Origin: Persicaria tinctoria
Lineage: Eukaryota > Streptophyta > Magnoliopsida > Caryophyllales > Polygonaceae
DNA length: 64,000 bases
Assembly (NCBI GenBank): GCA_037127255.1
Contig: JBANSL010000009.1
Span: 27,331,475 to 27,395,474 of the forward strand
Reading direction: 5' to 3'
The notes below the pieces were generated by a model, which saw nothing but the letters and a program-made list of their open reading frames with translations, was not told the DNA's origin and made no database searches. The position numbers and the translations under genes were made by a program. Shown in pieces: positions 22,952 through 34,740 of this stretch (its first letter is position 1; the number at the start of each line of letters is the position of its first letter).

Positions 22952-24684
22952 CTAGATCATGTGGGCATAGGTAAACATAAATGGATTGTTCAAGCTATTT
23001 TTCAAATTCGTATATTTATTCGGTGGGTTCAAACTGAGTTCCAATCTAGTAACAAATCCATCAAAAGAGACATTCGAGAATGGAATGGCCTCAACTTCAG
23101 AGGTCATTGGCCACCGTGACAACAGACCAATCCGAGTCACGGGGTCAGGGGGGATTATTTTCCATGAGTTCAGTTCTTCATCTAAGAAGCCCAAAAAATT
23201 CAGGAAAACCATAGAGATAATACGGGCATACCTTTCGATTTCGGTGTGGTGCAATCTTCCATTTGTTTTTTTCCAGCCTTTCTGCTCCCTAGTCTTGATC
23301 GTATTTGATCGCTCCCGCTTTCCAGTTTCGTATTCATGTCGTAGTTCAGACACATTTTTCAAGTTTTCAGATTTATTCACCATGGGTGCGTTATTCCGAC
23401 TTTCAATTACTTCATCAAACAAACAGTTCAAAAGCCAAGGAGGCCTATAGCAAGAGGAAACCAATCCCCATATGTCACTTAAAATCAGGCCAGCAGAGGT
23501 AAAAGCACCACGTACCAGGATCAAGAGACAAAATGTCAATTGCAAGGTTCGAAAGGTCGCTCTTCTCCATAATAGTCGCCTTTTTTCGTTTTTAATTGTC
23601 GTTTGTTCTTGTGGGTTCAGCCTGGATTCAATTGGGTTCGGAAAGAGAGCCCAACATCTTATTCCAAGGGTACACCGGATCATTTCTTGGGTTTTCTTTT
23701 GATCTAGTCTTTTGTTCTTGTTGAACGTTGTCAAACGATCTGAACACATATCATATTTGTAAATAGACTTAAAAAAAATTTAAATCATCATTTATCCAAC
23801 TATGCTCAACCTCATCGTGTTTGGGGTACAAGTTCACTTTTTTTCTTTTGAGTGACATAGCACCACCTTCACTGGTTTCCGCAACCTTAGTGGACAATAG
23901 TTTCAGCGTATATTCCTTCCTCAAAATGGGGTTCAAATTAAGGTTTTGGTTCTCACTAATGCCAATAACTTGCTATATGTAAATCCTTCCATTTCTCATG
24001 GCAAAGCAATGCCCCGCCGGGGGTTCAAAACAAGCAGAGTTTATACATACCAAATAAAGATCACACACTGTAAGAGATGAGGCTCATAGGAGAGATCATA
24101 GTCAAGAGGACTGGGTTCAAATTTCCTGATCTTCCTTAACATTGAAAGTCTCTTTCCTTGGTTCATATGAAAAAGAGTAAGAATATCATAGCAGATCTTT
24201 TGATTTATATTTTTGATTTCTTTATCTATTGAGTAACAAATACATTGAGACCATATATCATCATCGTTCTCAAACGATTCACTATTGGATTGCAAATCAA
24301 CTCCTACCAACTCAATATTTGAGATATAAATCATCTGAAAAGTCTTGGATTTCAAGGACATATATTATTCTAGAGTATAGAAGTAACAACCGCATCTTGA
24401 GCCTAAATCCTCGGTCAAGCAGCAACCATACAGTAGTTCGGGGCATGGAATCGCAAGAAATGTAGCAATGAGGAAGAAAATACCTGGGTTCATGAGAAGC
24501 ACAAAGGCTCCTACATTCGAGACGGGAGTCACCGAATAGGCGAGAAGGACTCACCCGGTCCAGACTCCAAGGGGACCACACAACCCGCCAGAAAGCGCAC
24601 CACGCCGCTGGGAAAGTAGAGAACGGTCTCGCCCGCATCCTCGTCCGCCACACCCAACGCCGAAGCCACCAAAGGCGAAAACAT
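22952..24684 (-). other. Unrecognised gene-like exons between two LINEs
   Basis: Four coding-like blocks lie on the minus strand: 24555-24684 (starts MFSPLVASALGVADEDAGE, ends at a GTGAGT donor), 24041-24361 (contains SFENDDDIWSQ and PSPLDYDLSYEPHLLQ), about 23790-23960 (KVAETSEGGAMSLKRKKVN) and 22952-23749 (265 residues, contains RLHHTEIERYARIISMVFLN and GLLSRWPMTSEVEAI, then a stop). The composition and the plausible splice sites suggest one nuclear gene read right to left. I do not recognise the product, and no motif gives a function. Spacing and exon edges are inferred. Confidence 0.4.
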
Positions 24685-24778
24685 GGCTTGAATCGCCCCT
24701 AATATAAGTACACTAAATGGAGCATTCTCGACGTCAGAACACTGTCCAATTTTTGTTCAACTAGTGTCGAAGGACGTA

Positions 24779-27395
24779 TTCAAATCCCCACCATTCAAAA
24801 TGGAAAACATATGGTTTCATAGACCAGATTTGAAGAACATAGTGAAACAATCTTGGAGAGCAAAGTGTGCTGGGTCGAATATGTTTAGAATAATGCATAA
24901 AACTAAAATTCTTAAAAAGAAGGCAAAAGAGTGGAACAAGAACACATTTGAGAATATCTTTCGTCAACTAGCGGAAGTAAAACAAGATTTGATTAGGATC
25001 CAAGCAGATATAAATAGCCATGAGAACAAGGATACAGTAACCAAGGAAAATAGTTTAATTCAAAAGAAAGAGAAACTGTTGATGTTCTAGAAGGAGTATT
25101 GGAGTCAACGGGCAAAATCTAAACATCTCAGACTATCAGATATGAATATAGCTTATTTCCATAGGGTGGCATCGGGAAGACGAAATAGAAAATATATCGG
25201 AAGTATTACTTCTTCTGGAGGAACCGTTATTGTAGGGGAGGAGAATGTAAGGGGAGAAATAAAAAAGGAGTTTGCAAAACGTTTCACAAAAGAACCAATA
25301 AATTTAAATCTCATGACATCCTACATCCAAATGCTTCCAAGGCTAGTGACTGATGAGGATAATTGGTTACTCATCTCACCGCCTACAAATGGAAAGATTA
25401 AGGATGCGGTCTTTAATCTAGGCTACAATAAATCACTAGGGCCAGACGGCATAACAACAGAGTTTTACAAAACCTACTGGGAAATCGTGGGTTCGGACAT
25501 TACACGGGCCATTAAAGCATTTTTTCATACCGGAAAAATTTTGAGACAAATTAACCATACTTTTATCTCATTACTGCCAAAATGTGACAATCCGCTTAAA
25601 ACAACGGACTACAGACCCATTAGTCTATGCACTACAATCTACAAGGTAATTTAAAAAATACGTACTAACACACTAAAAAAAGTGATGGGCAAGTTAATTC
25701 ACCCTCTTCAAGGCGCGTTTGTGTCTGATAGAGCTATTCAAGACAATGTGCTAATTGCACATGAATTTTTTCATTCTTTCAAAAATAGGAAGGGTGTGGA
25801 TAGATGGTTGGCAATAAAGTTAGACATGGAAAAAGCCTACGACAGAGTAGACTGGAATTTTACTGAGCAAGTCCTTAAGCAATATGGATTTCACAAGAAA
25901 TTTATAGAATTAATAATGGAGTGTGTAACTACGGTCTCATTCTCGGTTCTGGTAAACAATGGTCCGACGAAAGTCTTTACTCCGTCAAGGTGATCCCTTG
26001 TCGCCGTTCCTATTTCTGCTAGGGGCAAAAGTCTTGGCTAGAAAATTAGCCTTTGAAGCAAGTCAACCGGCCAATGCTGTTGGATTTTCCTTTGGTAGAA
26101 ACTGTCCGAGAATCCCCTTTTTGGCGTTTGCTGATGACATAATTATCTTTTCAAAAGGAAATCTGGCAGCATGCGCACATGTCAAAAGGATTATCGATGA
26201 GTACTGTCAAATCTCTGGCCAGAAAAACAACTATCATAAATCAGCTTTCCAAGTCACCAGCGACATTCCGAGATCACGCATTCCGGATTTGGAAGGGTGC
26301 CTAGGCATATCCAAACAGATAAAACTGGATAAGTACTTTGGATGTCCAATTGTAAATGGTAGGGTAAACAAAAAAACATTTGAAGAAATAATAACCAATA
26401 CCTCAAATCAGCTCTCAATGTGGCGAGCTAATTCTCTGTCGTAGCAAGGAAGAGCAACACTAATTAATACAAATCTATCATCCAAACCACTCTATGCTAT
26501 GCAAAGTTTTATGTTACCACCACAAATACATAAACAATTAGACCAAATCAATAGGTCTTTTTTCTGGAACAAAGATAGACTACACAAACCACTTATTGGT
26601 TGGGACAGAGTATGTAGACCAAAAGCACCGGGAGGAATGGGCATCCGGAAAACTCATGACATGAATGAGGCATTACAGTTAAAGCTATTGTGGAAAATTA
26701 TGGCGGAACCTGGCAACATTTGGGTCTGAATCATTCAACACAAATATCTGAAAACAGAACACATCCTAAATTATGAGGGAAAAGGCTCCGCCTCATGGCA
26801 ATGGTCTCAGTTGCGAAAATTAATTCCAACCTTTAAGTTAGGATTAATGTGGACAATAGGTAATGGCAAGACCATAAAGTTTTGGCGAGACAGGTGGAAT
26901 AATCATCAGCCACTCTTACAATATTGTACCGAGCCAAATATTATAGACATAAATGAAACGGTGGACAAATATATGAGTAATGGGAACTCGAACATCCAAA
27001 AGCTAGGAAATGTCCTCCCGAGTAGCGTGGTGGAGCAAATAGCACATATTCATGTACCATCTGTGCCTTTGGAGGACCGACTATATTGGTGGGCGGACAA
27101 GAAAGGATGGTTCTCGACTTCCAATGCATATAAACTAGTTACAAACAACACTGACTTGATAGTGGATGACAGTAATTGGATTTGGAAGACTGACGTTGCC
27201 CCGAAAGTAAAGAATTTCTTATGGAAAGTCGCGCAAGAAGGACTACCAACTACGGCACTGCTATCTAAACGCGGTGTTGCCATACCCCCTTATTGTCCAA
27301 TATGTAACCACCGTAAAGAAGACACATCCCATATCTTCTTGGAATGTAAATACAATACTTTTTTAGTAAGATTGACAAAAACATCCATAAGTTAG
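24779..27395 (+). pseudogene. LINE 2 reverse transcriptase region
   Basis: Motifs in order are SLGPDGITTEFYKTYW, YRPISLCTTIYK, LQGAFVSDRAI, LDMEKAYDRVDWNF, GDPLSPFLFLL and FADDIIIFSKG. The catalytic FADD is intact here, unlike in LINE 1. The zinc-finger-like C-terminal part (PPYCPICNHRKEDTSHIFLEC) is also present. The frame is broken by stops at 25090, 25654, 26444 and 26727 and by a frameshift near 25985. Confidence 0.85.
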
Positions 27396-27689
27396 TAAGA
27401 GATGCAACAAGAAGGATTCAACCTATTATGAATATAATAGCTGGACATTTGAATGAAAAACAGAAACAAGAAATGGCCTTTAGTTGGTGGGTGACCTGGA
27501 TCACGAGGAACCAATTGGTTTTTAGACAACAGAAACAATCATCAATTGAAAACTATAACCAAACTGTCAAAACGCATATGACCAACTGGCTTAGGGCCAC
27601 AAGTGAGCATGCAGAAGGAAAGCACAAAAGATATGATAAGGAAATACGAATAAAAAAACACAAAACGAAATAGGACAAATCAAAAGTGG

Positions 27690-28157
27690 AGAAAACCCCC
27701 ACGGGATTTTCTGAAACTAAACTTTGATGGCTCGACGCCAAACTTAGGTAACAGCTCAGTCGGTTTCATCATCCGAAATTGGGAGGGGAACCAATTACAG
27801 TTGGGGGGGACACGATTGGGAAAGAGTCGGCCCTATCATCGGAGGCTCGGGCATTATATTTAGGTATAAAAAAAGGCAATTGAATTACGCACCGATAGAC
27901 TCATAATTGAAGGAGATTCACTAATAATTATTAATTATCTTAAACATGGGATGAAATGCCCGTGGGAAATTGAAATGATGATGTCAAAAATATCTTGTCT
28001 ACTCCGTGGGTTTCGCGAAGTGAGATTTTTTCACATACTTTGCAAAGGTAATCAGGTAGCCGATTTCATTACTAAATTGGCCCGTTCTACCAGAAACCCA
28101 GAAATGCTCACTAATCTAGGTCTTCTTGACCTCATTCGAAAGGATGCTATCGGATAG
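27690..28157 (+). pseudogene. LINE 2 RNase H domain
   Basis: LKLNFDGSTPNLG (first Asp), then after a frame break LIIEGDSLIIINYL, HILCKGNQVADFITKLA and a C-terminus ending RKDAIG. The order matches LINE 1 RNase H. A deletion and stops near 27810-27890 remove part of the Glu helix. Confidence 0.75.
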
Positions 28158-28197
28158 CGCCTTGGCGAATCCGAATTCTTACCTAATCAAAAAAAAA

Positions 28198-28551
28198 TGA
28201 ATACTTAGTCGGATGGATAACTAATAATTTATTCAGATGACTAAGTCAAATATATGCAAATGAATATTTATTCAGATGAATACGACGCAAATATTCAAAT
28301 GAATATTTATTCAAATGAAGAAGTCGACGGTATTCAAATGAATATTCATTCATATTCGAACCGTAACTTACATATTTTCAATGTAAATGGATGTATATTA
28401 AAGGCAATTATTTTTTGTAAATTTTTTTAGTTTCCATAAATTACTCTTTTTAGTCTTAATATTCATCATAGCCTTTAATTCAAATTTAATCTAATGACTT
28501 AGAATTGTTCTCACGGATGCATTATAAGGGGTGAATGCATTGGATAGTTAC

Positions 28552-28584
<33 letters not shown>

Positions 28585-29759
28585 GAAAAACACTCGTGTT
28601 TATATTTAAAAATGAGGGAATTGCGGTAACTAACTCTCTATCCATTCCACTTTGCACAACTAACACAGGAAAAAAAAGGTTGCAAAAAGCTAGCAGATCA
28701 GCTCGTGAAAAGTCTTGCCCAACCGGCTGCCCCTATTAATGAGGAGAGAGAGAGTGATGTAAGAAATAGGAGAGAGAAAAAGAGAGAGAGATGGTAGTTA
28801 GGAAAAAAAGTACAATGACGTATAAAAATTAATGTTGATGTGCGATATGAGAAAGAGAAAGAGAGAGATGATAGTTAAAAAAATCGTTCAATCAATCGCC
28901 ATCTGACGCGAGAGTTCTTAAAGAGGGGAAAGAAAGGCAAAAACCATATCTGACAAGAGAAAGAAGAAGAAGAAGACAACATAGGAAAAAAAAAAGAAGG
29001 AAGAAGAAGAACACAACAAGAGTGAGACAGAGGAATATGCCACAGAAAGTGACAGGAAGGAAGAAGAACACACAGACTCGCCCGAGCTACTGGCTATTGC
29101 AGCGTACCACCAACTCCAAGGTGTTGCCATCTTCCACGAACGTCTGTCACCCTCCTCCGCTCCTCAAAAGTATTTCCCTTGTTGCCTCATCATGGAACAT
29201 CATCGGTTGAACAATGGTGCTTGGTTTTTAGACTTTGTTGGTTAGTTGAACATTATTGGTTGGATGAACATGTGTTGGTCGTCTTGTATTTTGGGTTACG
29301 ACGCTTTTGCTTGTTGTTTCTTAGACTTTCTTGTATATGAACCATTTCCTTTTCACTTGTACTTGGTTTATATATACTTTGTTGGTTAGTTCCTCAATGG
29401 TTAGTCATAATCGCATGTAAATGCAATAGGTGTCATGTAAACATGCGTTAACTATCATGTGCAGGTTCTAACAATGCTTAATCATAATAATATTCCTAAC
29501 GAAAATGAGATAACCACATGGAAAAATTACCGTAGTCCCCCAATAATGGTTAGTCAAACTGATACCCACATACGTAATTAGAAACTATAATATGTCATTC
29601 CAAAAGGATCAGTTGTCATGTTAAAAGTCTCATATGTAATGTCAAAAATAACAGCTGCCATTGCAAGTACGGTTGTAATAGTTACTAGGTACGCATTCTG
29701 ACCTTCACTCGGATTCAAGTACCGCTAGGTCCGGCTACGCTTTGGGAACTTCCTTTCAC
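28198..29759. repeat. AT-rich repeats, (TA)n and purine tracts; no gene
   Basis: 28220-28350 holds imperfect copies of ATTCAAATGAATATTTATTC. A (TA)n run of about 26 bp lies at 28552-28577. GA-rich tracts fill 28740-28910 and 28940-29040. Scattered TGTCATGTAAA-like words appear at 29430-29650 and again within the MULE region. No coding function is supported. Confidence 0.6.
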
Positions 29760-29806
29760 ATTGAGAGGGGGGTAACGTGATGACTTAGGCCTCCCCGAGC
29801 GGGGCC

Positions 29807-30045
29807 TCAAAACGTGGGGTGGCGGGGAGGGAGAACGCATCTCCACAACAGCCAGAGGGACTCGCCATGTTTCCCGCGAGGGGACAAGGTATATAACATT
29901 CTAGCAGCATGCACGCCACGCATCCACATTGTATCGTTCACGAGCGAGTAGACATCAACCCCCCGTTTCGGGGTAGCGACAAAGGTGTGTGCACACGGGT
30001 ATGGGTCCACATTGAAGTGTCTGCAAATGCACAGCTGACTGGTAA
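29807..30045 (-). pseudogene. MULE transposase SWIM zinc finger
   Basis: The minus-strand reading gives CICRHFNVDPYPCAH, fitting the CxC...CxH pattern of SWIM fingers at the C-terminus of plant MuDR-type transposases, followed by PKRGVDVYSLVND. It is isolated from the rest by a later insertion. Confidence 0.7.
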
Positions 30046-30278
30046 GGTTGACAAGTCAAGATGACATACTCTTGCGGACCTCAAACTCATGTGCGCTCAA
30101 TGACCTAGCGACCATGGACAACGAATCACATGCGTTCACCTTGATGGCTTTAGCGACCTGGCCAATCGCTTACGAGCTTCCCTGGGGAGGAGCTGCTATC
30201 TCTCCGAGTGACAAACCATTTCCCCACGGTCTCGATGATGGCATCGATTAGGGCAGTAAGAGGCAAGTTCCATATGAT

Positions 30279-31190
30279 GTGATCCTCGACAGAGCTAGCT
30301 TATCCGACGATCGGGATGGTGATCTAGATGCTAGGGATGGAGCTCCGATGGATGCTATTGAAGATGTTAACGATGAGAAGATGGAAGAGGAGATCCTTTT
30401 ACCTCGAGCTACCCCACCGTTGACTAGAGCTCGAGCTCGCCTACTTGGTCAATTGGTTCTTACCTTTGAGGAGTCACCACCACACACGGTAAATTTGCTA
30501 CAGGTTAAGTCTCAATTGGCGTCGACTGAGACTTAATTAGGTCAATCGGTACTTGCATTGTTTCCCATTGAAATGAGGCTAAATGTAGCTAGCCTTGTTT
30601 GGACAATATTCCAAATTCCAAAAGGCTTTGCCAAGCCAACGTTACTATTGCCTTTTGGTATTTTTTTTTTTCTTTTGGTTTATTTTAGTTTGTGGCGTTC
30701 ATACAAGTCCTATAAATATGTAAGCTTGACATTGGTTTTAAATAAGTTGAATTTGGAGAAAAAGTGAGCTTTTTAGCTTCCAGTGATTCGGGTCAAGAAT
30801 CTCGTTCTTAGGTGAGAGGCCGGGAACAAAACCTTCGGTGAGAGGCTGAAGGAGATTCCTTAGTGAGAGACGAAGGAATCAAAGGGTCGAAAACACTCGG
30901 AGTGCGAGGCCGAGAGTGTGGAAGAACGAGTGTTGGAGACAGCTCGGAGTGCGAGGCCGGCGGTTCACGGGTCGACCTGCCCGACCCGTGACCCGTGGCC
31001 ATGTCTACCCCCATCCCCTACCTTACCATCATTCTATGTCCTTCCACAACCCTATCATCACCCTCAATCACCCCCCAAAACGTCACTCCAAACAGCCCCT
31101 CAATCCCTCGTTCAGAATCGTTTCCACGCAGGCGACGTCTCGGTAAAACGCTATTTTCCGCTTCGTCTGATCTCCGATTGACGAGATCTG
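30279..31190 (+). mobile_element. Gypsy 3' end: polyprotein tail plus LTR remnant
   Basis: The frame at 30279-30536 ends with PPLTRARARLLGQL, the (G)P(M/L)TRARAK-type tail common at the end of Gypsy polyproteins. Downstream (30540-31140) is LTR-like DNA with a TATAAATATG box at 30711 and repeated GAGTGCGAGGCCG words at 30898 and 30946. It is inserted in the MULE. Exact LTR ends were not found. Confidence 0.45.
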
Positions 31191-31378
31191 CCCCACTACG
31201 CGACCGTGACTTCAGTATCTACAAAATTAGTACTCTCATGTCCCCAGAAGTCAAGCCAATCAATGGGAAATATGCAATCGTTGAGGGCTGATCTGTTGAC
31301 TCATAAGTTGTCCACAATTTCCCGACTTCTCGGAACTCTCGTCGTCGGTCCTTTTGCTCGAGTCCGGGTCCGAGCACG

Positions 31379-31760
31379 TCACCACGGGTATTTGAAAACG
31401 GAGTTCAGGCGCTCGGAATTGTTAGTGGTGGTTATGTTGTACCTGAAAACACATGGCTTGTTAAATGCAGTAGGTGTCATGTTAAAAACAGTAGGTGGCA
31501 TGTAGATATTTGTTAAAGGTGGGGATGTTGGTACATGTTCGCGGGGAAGAACGTTGAAGCCAGAGACCCACATAAGGTCAGGTGCGTCTTCAACTACCCG
31601 TATCATTTGCTTGAAGAAGAACCCCCACGAGGCGTCATTCTCACCGTCCCCTATGGCGAAAGCGACGGGTTATATGGAGTGGTCAGTGTCTTGGGCAGTT
31701 GCAAACAACAAGCAACCACGAAGCTTCCCTTTCAAGAAGCCCTCATCCACATGTAGGACA
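31379..31760 (-). pseudogene. MULE transposase catalytic core
   Basis: The reading VDEGFLKGKLRGCLLFATA matches the first catalytic Asp region (DGTFLKG in the family). It continues PVAFAIGDGENDASWGFFF and KQMIRVV after an in-frame TAA near 31670. Further down, NITTTNNSERLNSVFKYP resembles the late conserved (T)N.(A)ESxN box. The enzyme would cut and join transposon ends; this copy cannot be functional. Confidence 0.75.
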
Positions 31761-31864
31761 TGCTCATACAACAAAGACAATCATTAGGGTTGTCATGTGC
31801 AATCGAATAACATCATGTATATACTACTAGGTGGTAATTAAGTACATATGCTATGGATGTCATG

Positions 31865-32143
31865 TCAAACAATTCCTGTTGTTAGGGTTATCTGGTGGCG
31901 GCGTAACAGATTGCATGTACAAAGTAGATATAATAAAGGGTAGTAACGACAAGCCTTACGTAGGTGGGGGATGGCCCTCCTCCACACACCTATACTGACA
32001 AAGATGTACTTGAATTGGTCGTTCAGGTCGCGTTCAATCCTCGTATAAGTCCCCGGGTTAGCTTGCTCAAGCATGTGCATGTATGAGTACAAGGATTGGT
32101 AGCTTTCCTCGTCTGTCCCGAAAAAAGTATCCCTCGCCTTCAA
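31865..32143 (-). pseudogene. MULE transposase intermediate segment
   Basis: KARDTFFGTDEESYQSL and LEQANPGTYTRIERD match the segment between the DNA-binding domain and catalytic core of MuDR-like transposases (family form: GTxEESY..LP.YL..L...NPGT). The end of the frame (YYPLLYLLCTCNLLRRHQ) is probably out of frame. Confidence 0.7.
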
Positions 32144-32492
32144 ATGTGCTCGGTGCGCCTTCTAGTAGCTGCAGCTAACACCCAGATTTGACTTCATCAA
32201 TGATTGGACTTGTTTCGGAACAAGGGGCTTCTTTGACCCAACGGAACTTCCCGATTGATTGCAAATTAGTTAGCGGACTATATGTCCAGTAAATAACCAT
32301 ATGTCCAGTACGAGATTATTGAGTGGGCAGCTTATTTTAACCATTGACGTGTTTAGTGTACATATTGACAGGTATTATTAGTGCGACTTCATGAAGATAA
32401 GACGGTAGAAGAAAAAACCGAACCACGTGTCCAGTAGCAAGCCGAATGGTCTAGTAAAAAGCAGTTAAGGACATGTACGACGTACCTTTCCA
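32144..32492. other. Degraded MULE linker, no gene
   Basis: It lies between two transposase pieces. Short words such as CATATGTCCAGTA recur (32280-32310), but nothing is recognisable. Confidence 0.4.
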
Positions 32493-33060
32493 CTAGCCTC
32501 TGTGCCGCTGGCTATATGTCGTCCGACGCTTTTGGATGATCATCACGTTGACATCACAAGTGTGTTCCTCAACAAGCTTTCGGATGATCCATAACTGCGA
32601 GTTCCCAAACATGGAAGCCCGACATGCCCACTTGCAGTTGGTCCACCGACATTCCAACACATACAAGCTCTTCGTCGACCTCTTCACCTTCGTGTGGAAG
32701 CACCTAGAAAGAGCCGCCCACATTATCATTTGTTTCACCTCCTCCTTGGTTTGTAAAACTTGTCCCTCCCGGAGCTCTGCAACATTCTGGCATAGGTCCA
32801 ATGGATTTGTTGCTAATTGCATCTCACTTTCGACTAGCTTCTCCATCGCTCCCGCCTGCGCTGTTCGGCGTTCGTACGCTTCTTTGACTTCCCCCGCCAC
32901 TCACTCAACCTCAGAACCCCATGACCACGACTTTGTCCGGCTTTACATACGTCAGCTGGGCATCATACCTCGTCCCATCGACCTTAAACTTTCCTATCGG
33001 CGTTTTCTTCAGTGAAACGTAGTCGATACTCTCATCAGCAACCACGGCCTTTTGGCTCTT
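32493..33060 (-). pseudogene. MULE transposase N-terminal DNA-binding domain
   Basis: VLQTKEEVKQMIMWAAL, LYVLECRWTNCKWACRASM and RKLVEEHTCDVNV match the MuDR DNA-binding fold (F..K.E....C....C.W...A.........HTC). Upstream, 32900-33060 reads SQKAVVADESIDYVSLKK before stops. No promoter or start is clear. Confidence 0.7.
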
Positions 33061-33443
33061 TGTCCCGTTGAAGACCTAAGTGCGACACTACCCGCCAAAC
33101 AACGCAGAGATACAAACGGATGCTTTGCCCTCTATTCCATTACACAGAGGGAGATAAATTCAATTTTATAGGAAGATGTACACATTTTAGGGACACACCT
33201 ATTAGATAACCTAAATCGAAGGAAAACTTACCCATCGTCTATCAAAAATCGATGTTGAATCTATTTCTCAAACGATGCTTGTCCAGTAAATTCCTATATG
33301 TGGCAAGTAATTTTGCTTTGGATGTTCAGTTAAAACTAACTTCTTACACGCCAACCTGAAGAGAACCCACCCAACCCAACCCTTCTTCCTCAATGATATT
33401 TCTCTAAAGCAGAAGAGTTAATGCCCCCTGCTCCCTATTAAAT

Positions 33444-33510
33444 GCTACTTGTATAATTCCCTCTAAGCTCCTTATATAAATCCATATGATATCCCTATTA
33501 TTGAGGCACC
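33444..33510 (+). repeat. 67-bp segment, inverted copy of 17516-17582
   Basis: It differs from the other copy by one base. Here the array begins directly after GAGGCACC, whereas at the other copy the array joins the opposite end of the segment. No adjoining Copia coding sequence is evident upstream. Confidence 0.85.
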
Positions 33511-33967
33511 AATTTTAAGGACTCAAGCATATAAATATACGTACGTATATAATATCCACCTAAAAACGATGTCAGCTCTAAAAAACAAACTAATTTTTAT
33601 GGACTCAAGCATACATATATACCTACATTTATAATATCCACCTAAAAACGATGTCAGCACATAAAAATACGCATAAAACCATGTTATCACTAAAAAATAC
33701 GCATAAAAACGATGTCAGCACTAAAAACAAACCAATTTTTAAGAACTCAAGTATATAAATATACCTACATATATAATATCCAACTAAAAATAATGTCAGC
33801 ACTAAAAAACTAATCAATTTTTAAGGACTCAAGCATACATATATACCTATACATATAATATCCAACTAAAAACGATGTCAGCACTGAAATAAATTGGAGA
33901 CAAATTGCATTACTCACCAAAAGAAAAACCAGATTGAATCAATGAACAACATTAACCACAATCAGAA

Positions 33968-34740
33968 TGATACGGGGTTAGCCGCAGGATGGCCCGATCT
34001 TCGACAATCAAACAAGAAACTCAAGAAACAAGAACAACGCAGCAAGACTCGATGTTGAACAATAAAGACACGAGCGATAAGGACTAATTCGAACTAGGTA
34101 GAACGAGATGAAGACCCCAGGCCTCCTTAGAGGGTAGGAACCAAACACCAACGACTACAAAGCCCGCCTCTACAACCTTACACAACCAAGCAGACAACTT
34201 GGAGGCACAAGGAGGGAGATGGTGGATGTTTGATAGCACCAATCCTATGACGACAATCGGCACACACAATGCATGATGGATAGCACCAATCTTATGACGA
34301 GAATCGACACACACCAAACATGTGGTAGCACCAACCCACCAAAGAGGATCGACACAAACAAGACAAACCAAGCTAAGAACAACACATCGAAACCTATCCC
34401 ACGCAGGGGTACTCGGTTCCTCCCTAGGAGAACTCTCCAAATCTTACTTTTGTCAAAAATTCAATTCTAATATCTGATTTTTATTGAATGATAAAAGCAT
34501 CTTAAATAGAAAACATAATCCTAGATAAAATCAAACTACTTGGTGGCCAAGGAAATATCTTAAAGATAAATTTTTCCTTTTCCACTTTATTTATCATAGA
34601 AAATAAATATAAAAAATAATTAGATATAATATCAATTAATTGAAAATTCAACTAATAGATATTACTCTAATTTACATTATTCCTAAATAAATATAAGGAT
34701 AAAATGATAAATTAAATAGGGAAAGATAATTATTTTCGTC
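33968..34740. repeat. Possible divergent Gypsy LTR
   Basis: It begins TGATACGGGG and contains TTGGTGGCCAAGGAAATATC with an AT-rich block, resembling TGATACGTTTGGG and TTGGTGGCCAAGAATTATATC of the CRM-like LTRs at 42982 and 50269. Internal repeats GATAGCACCAATC(T/C)TATGACGA occur near 34213 and 34277. No partner LTR or target duplication was found. Confidence 0.3.

Larger units (their letters stand above)
24775..28197 (+). mobile_element. L1-like LINE 2 (plus strand), 5' truncated
   Basis: It starts within the endonuclease-RT linker (PPFKMENIWFHRPDLKNIV), runs through reverse transcriptase and RNase H, and ends GAATTCTTACCTAATC followed by nine A. The endonuclease is missing, which is typical of incomplete LINE insertion. 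In-frame stops near 25090, 25654, 25993, 26444 and 26727 show decay. Confidence 0.85.
29760..33100 (-). mobile_element. Decayed Mutator-like (MULE) element, transposase part
   Basis: Transposase domains appear on the minus strand in normal order: DNA-binding N-terminus (32493-32900), intermediate part (31865-32143), catalytic core (31379-31760) and SWIM zinc finger (29807-30045). A Gypsy 3' end of opposite orientation sits between the core and the SWIM finger (30279-31190). Terminal inverted repeats were not identified. Confidence 0.7.
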
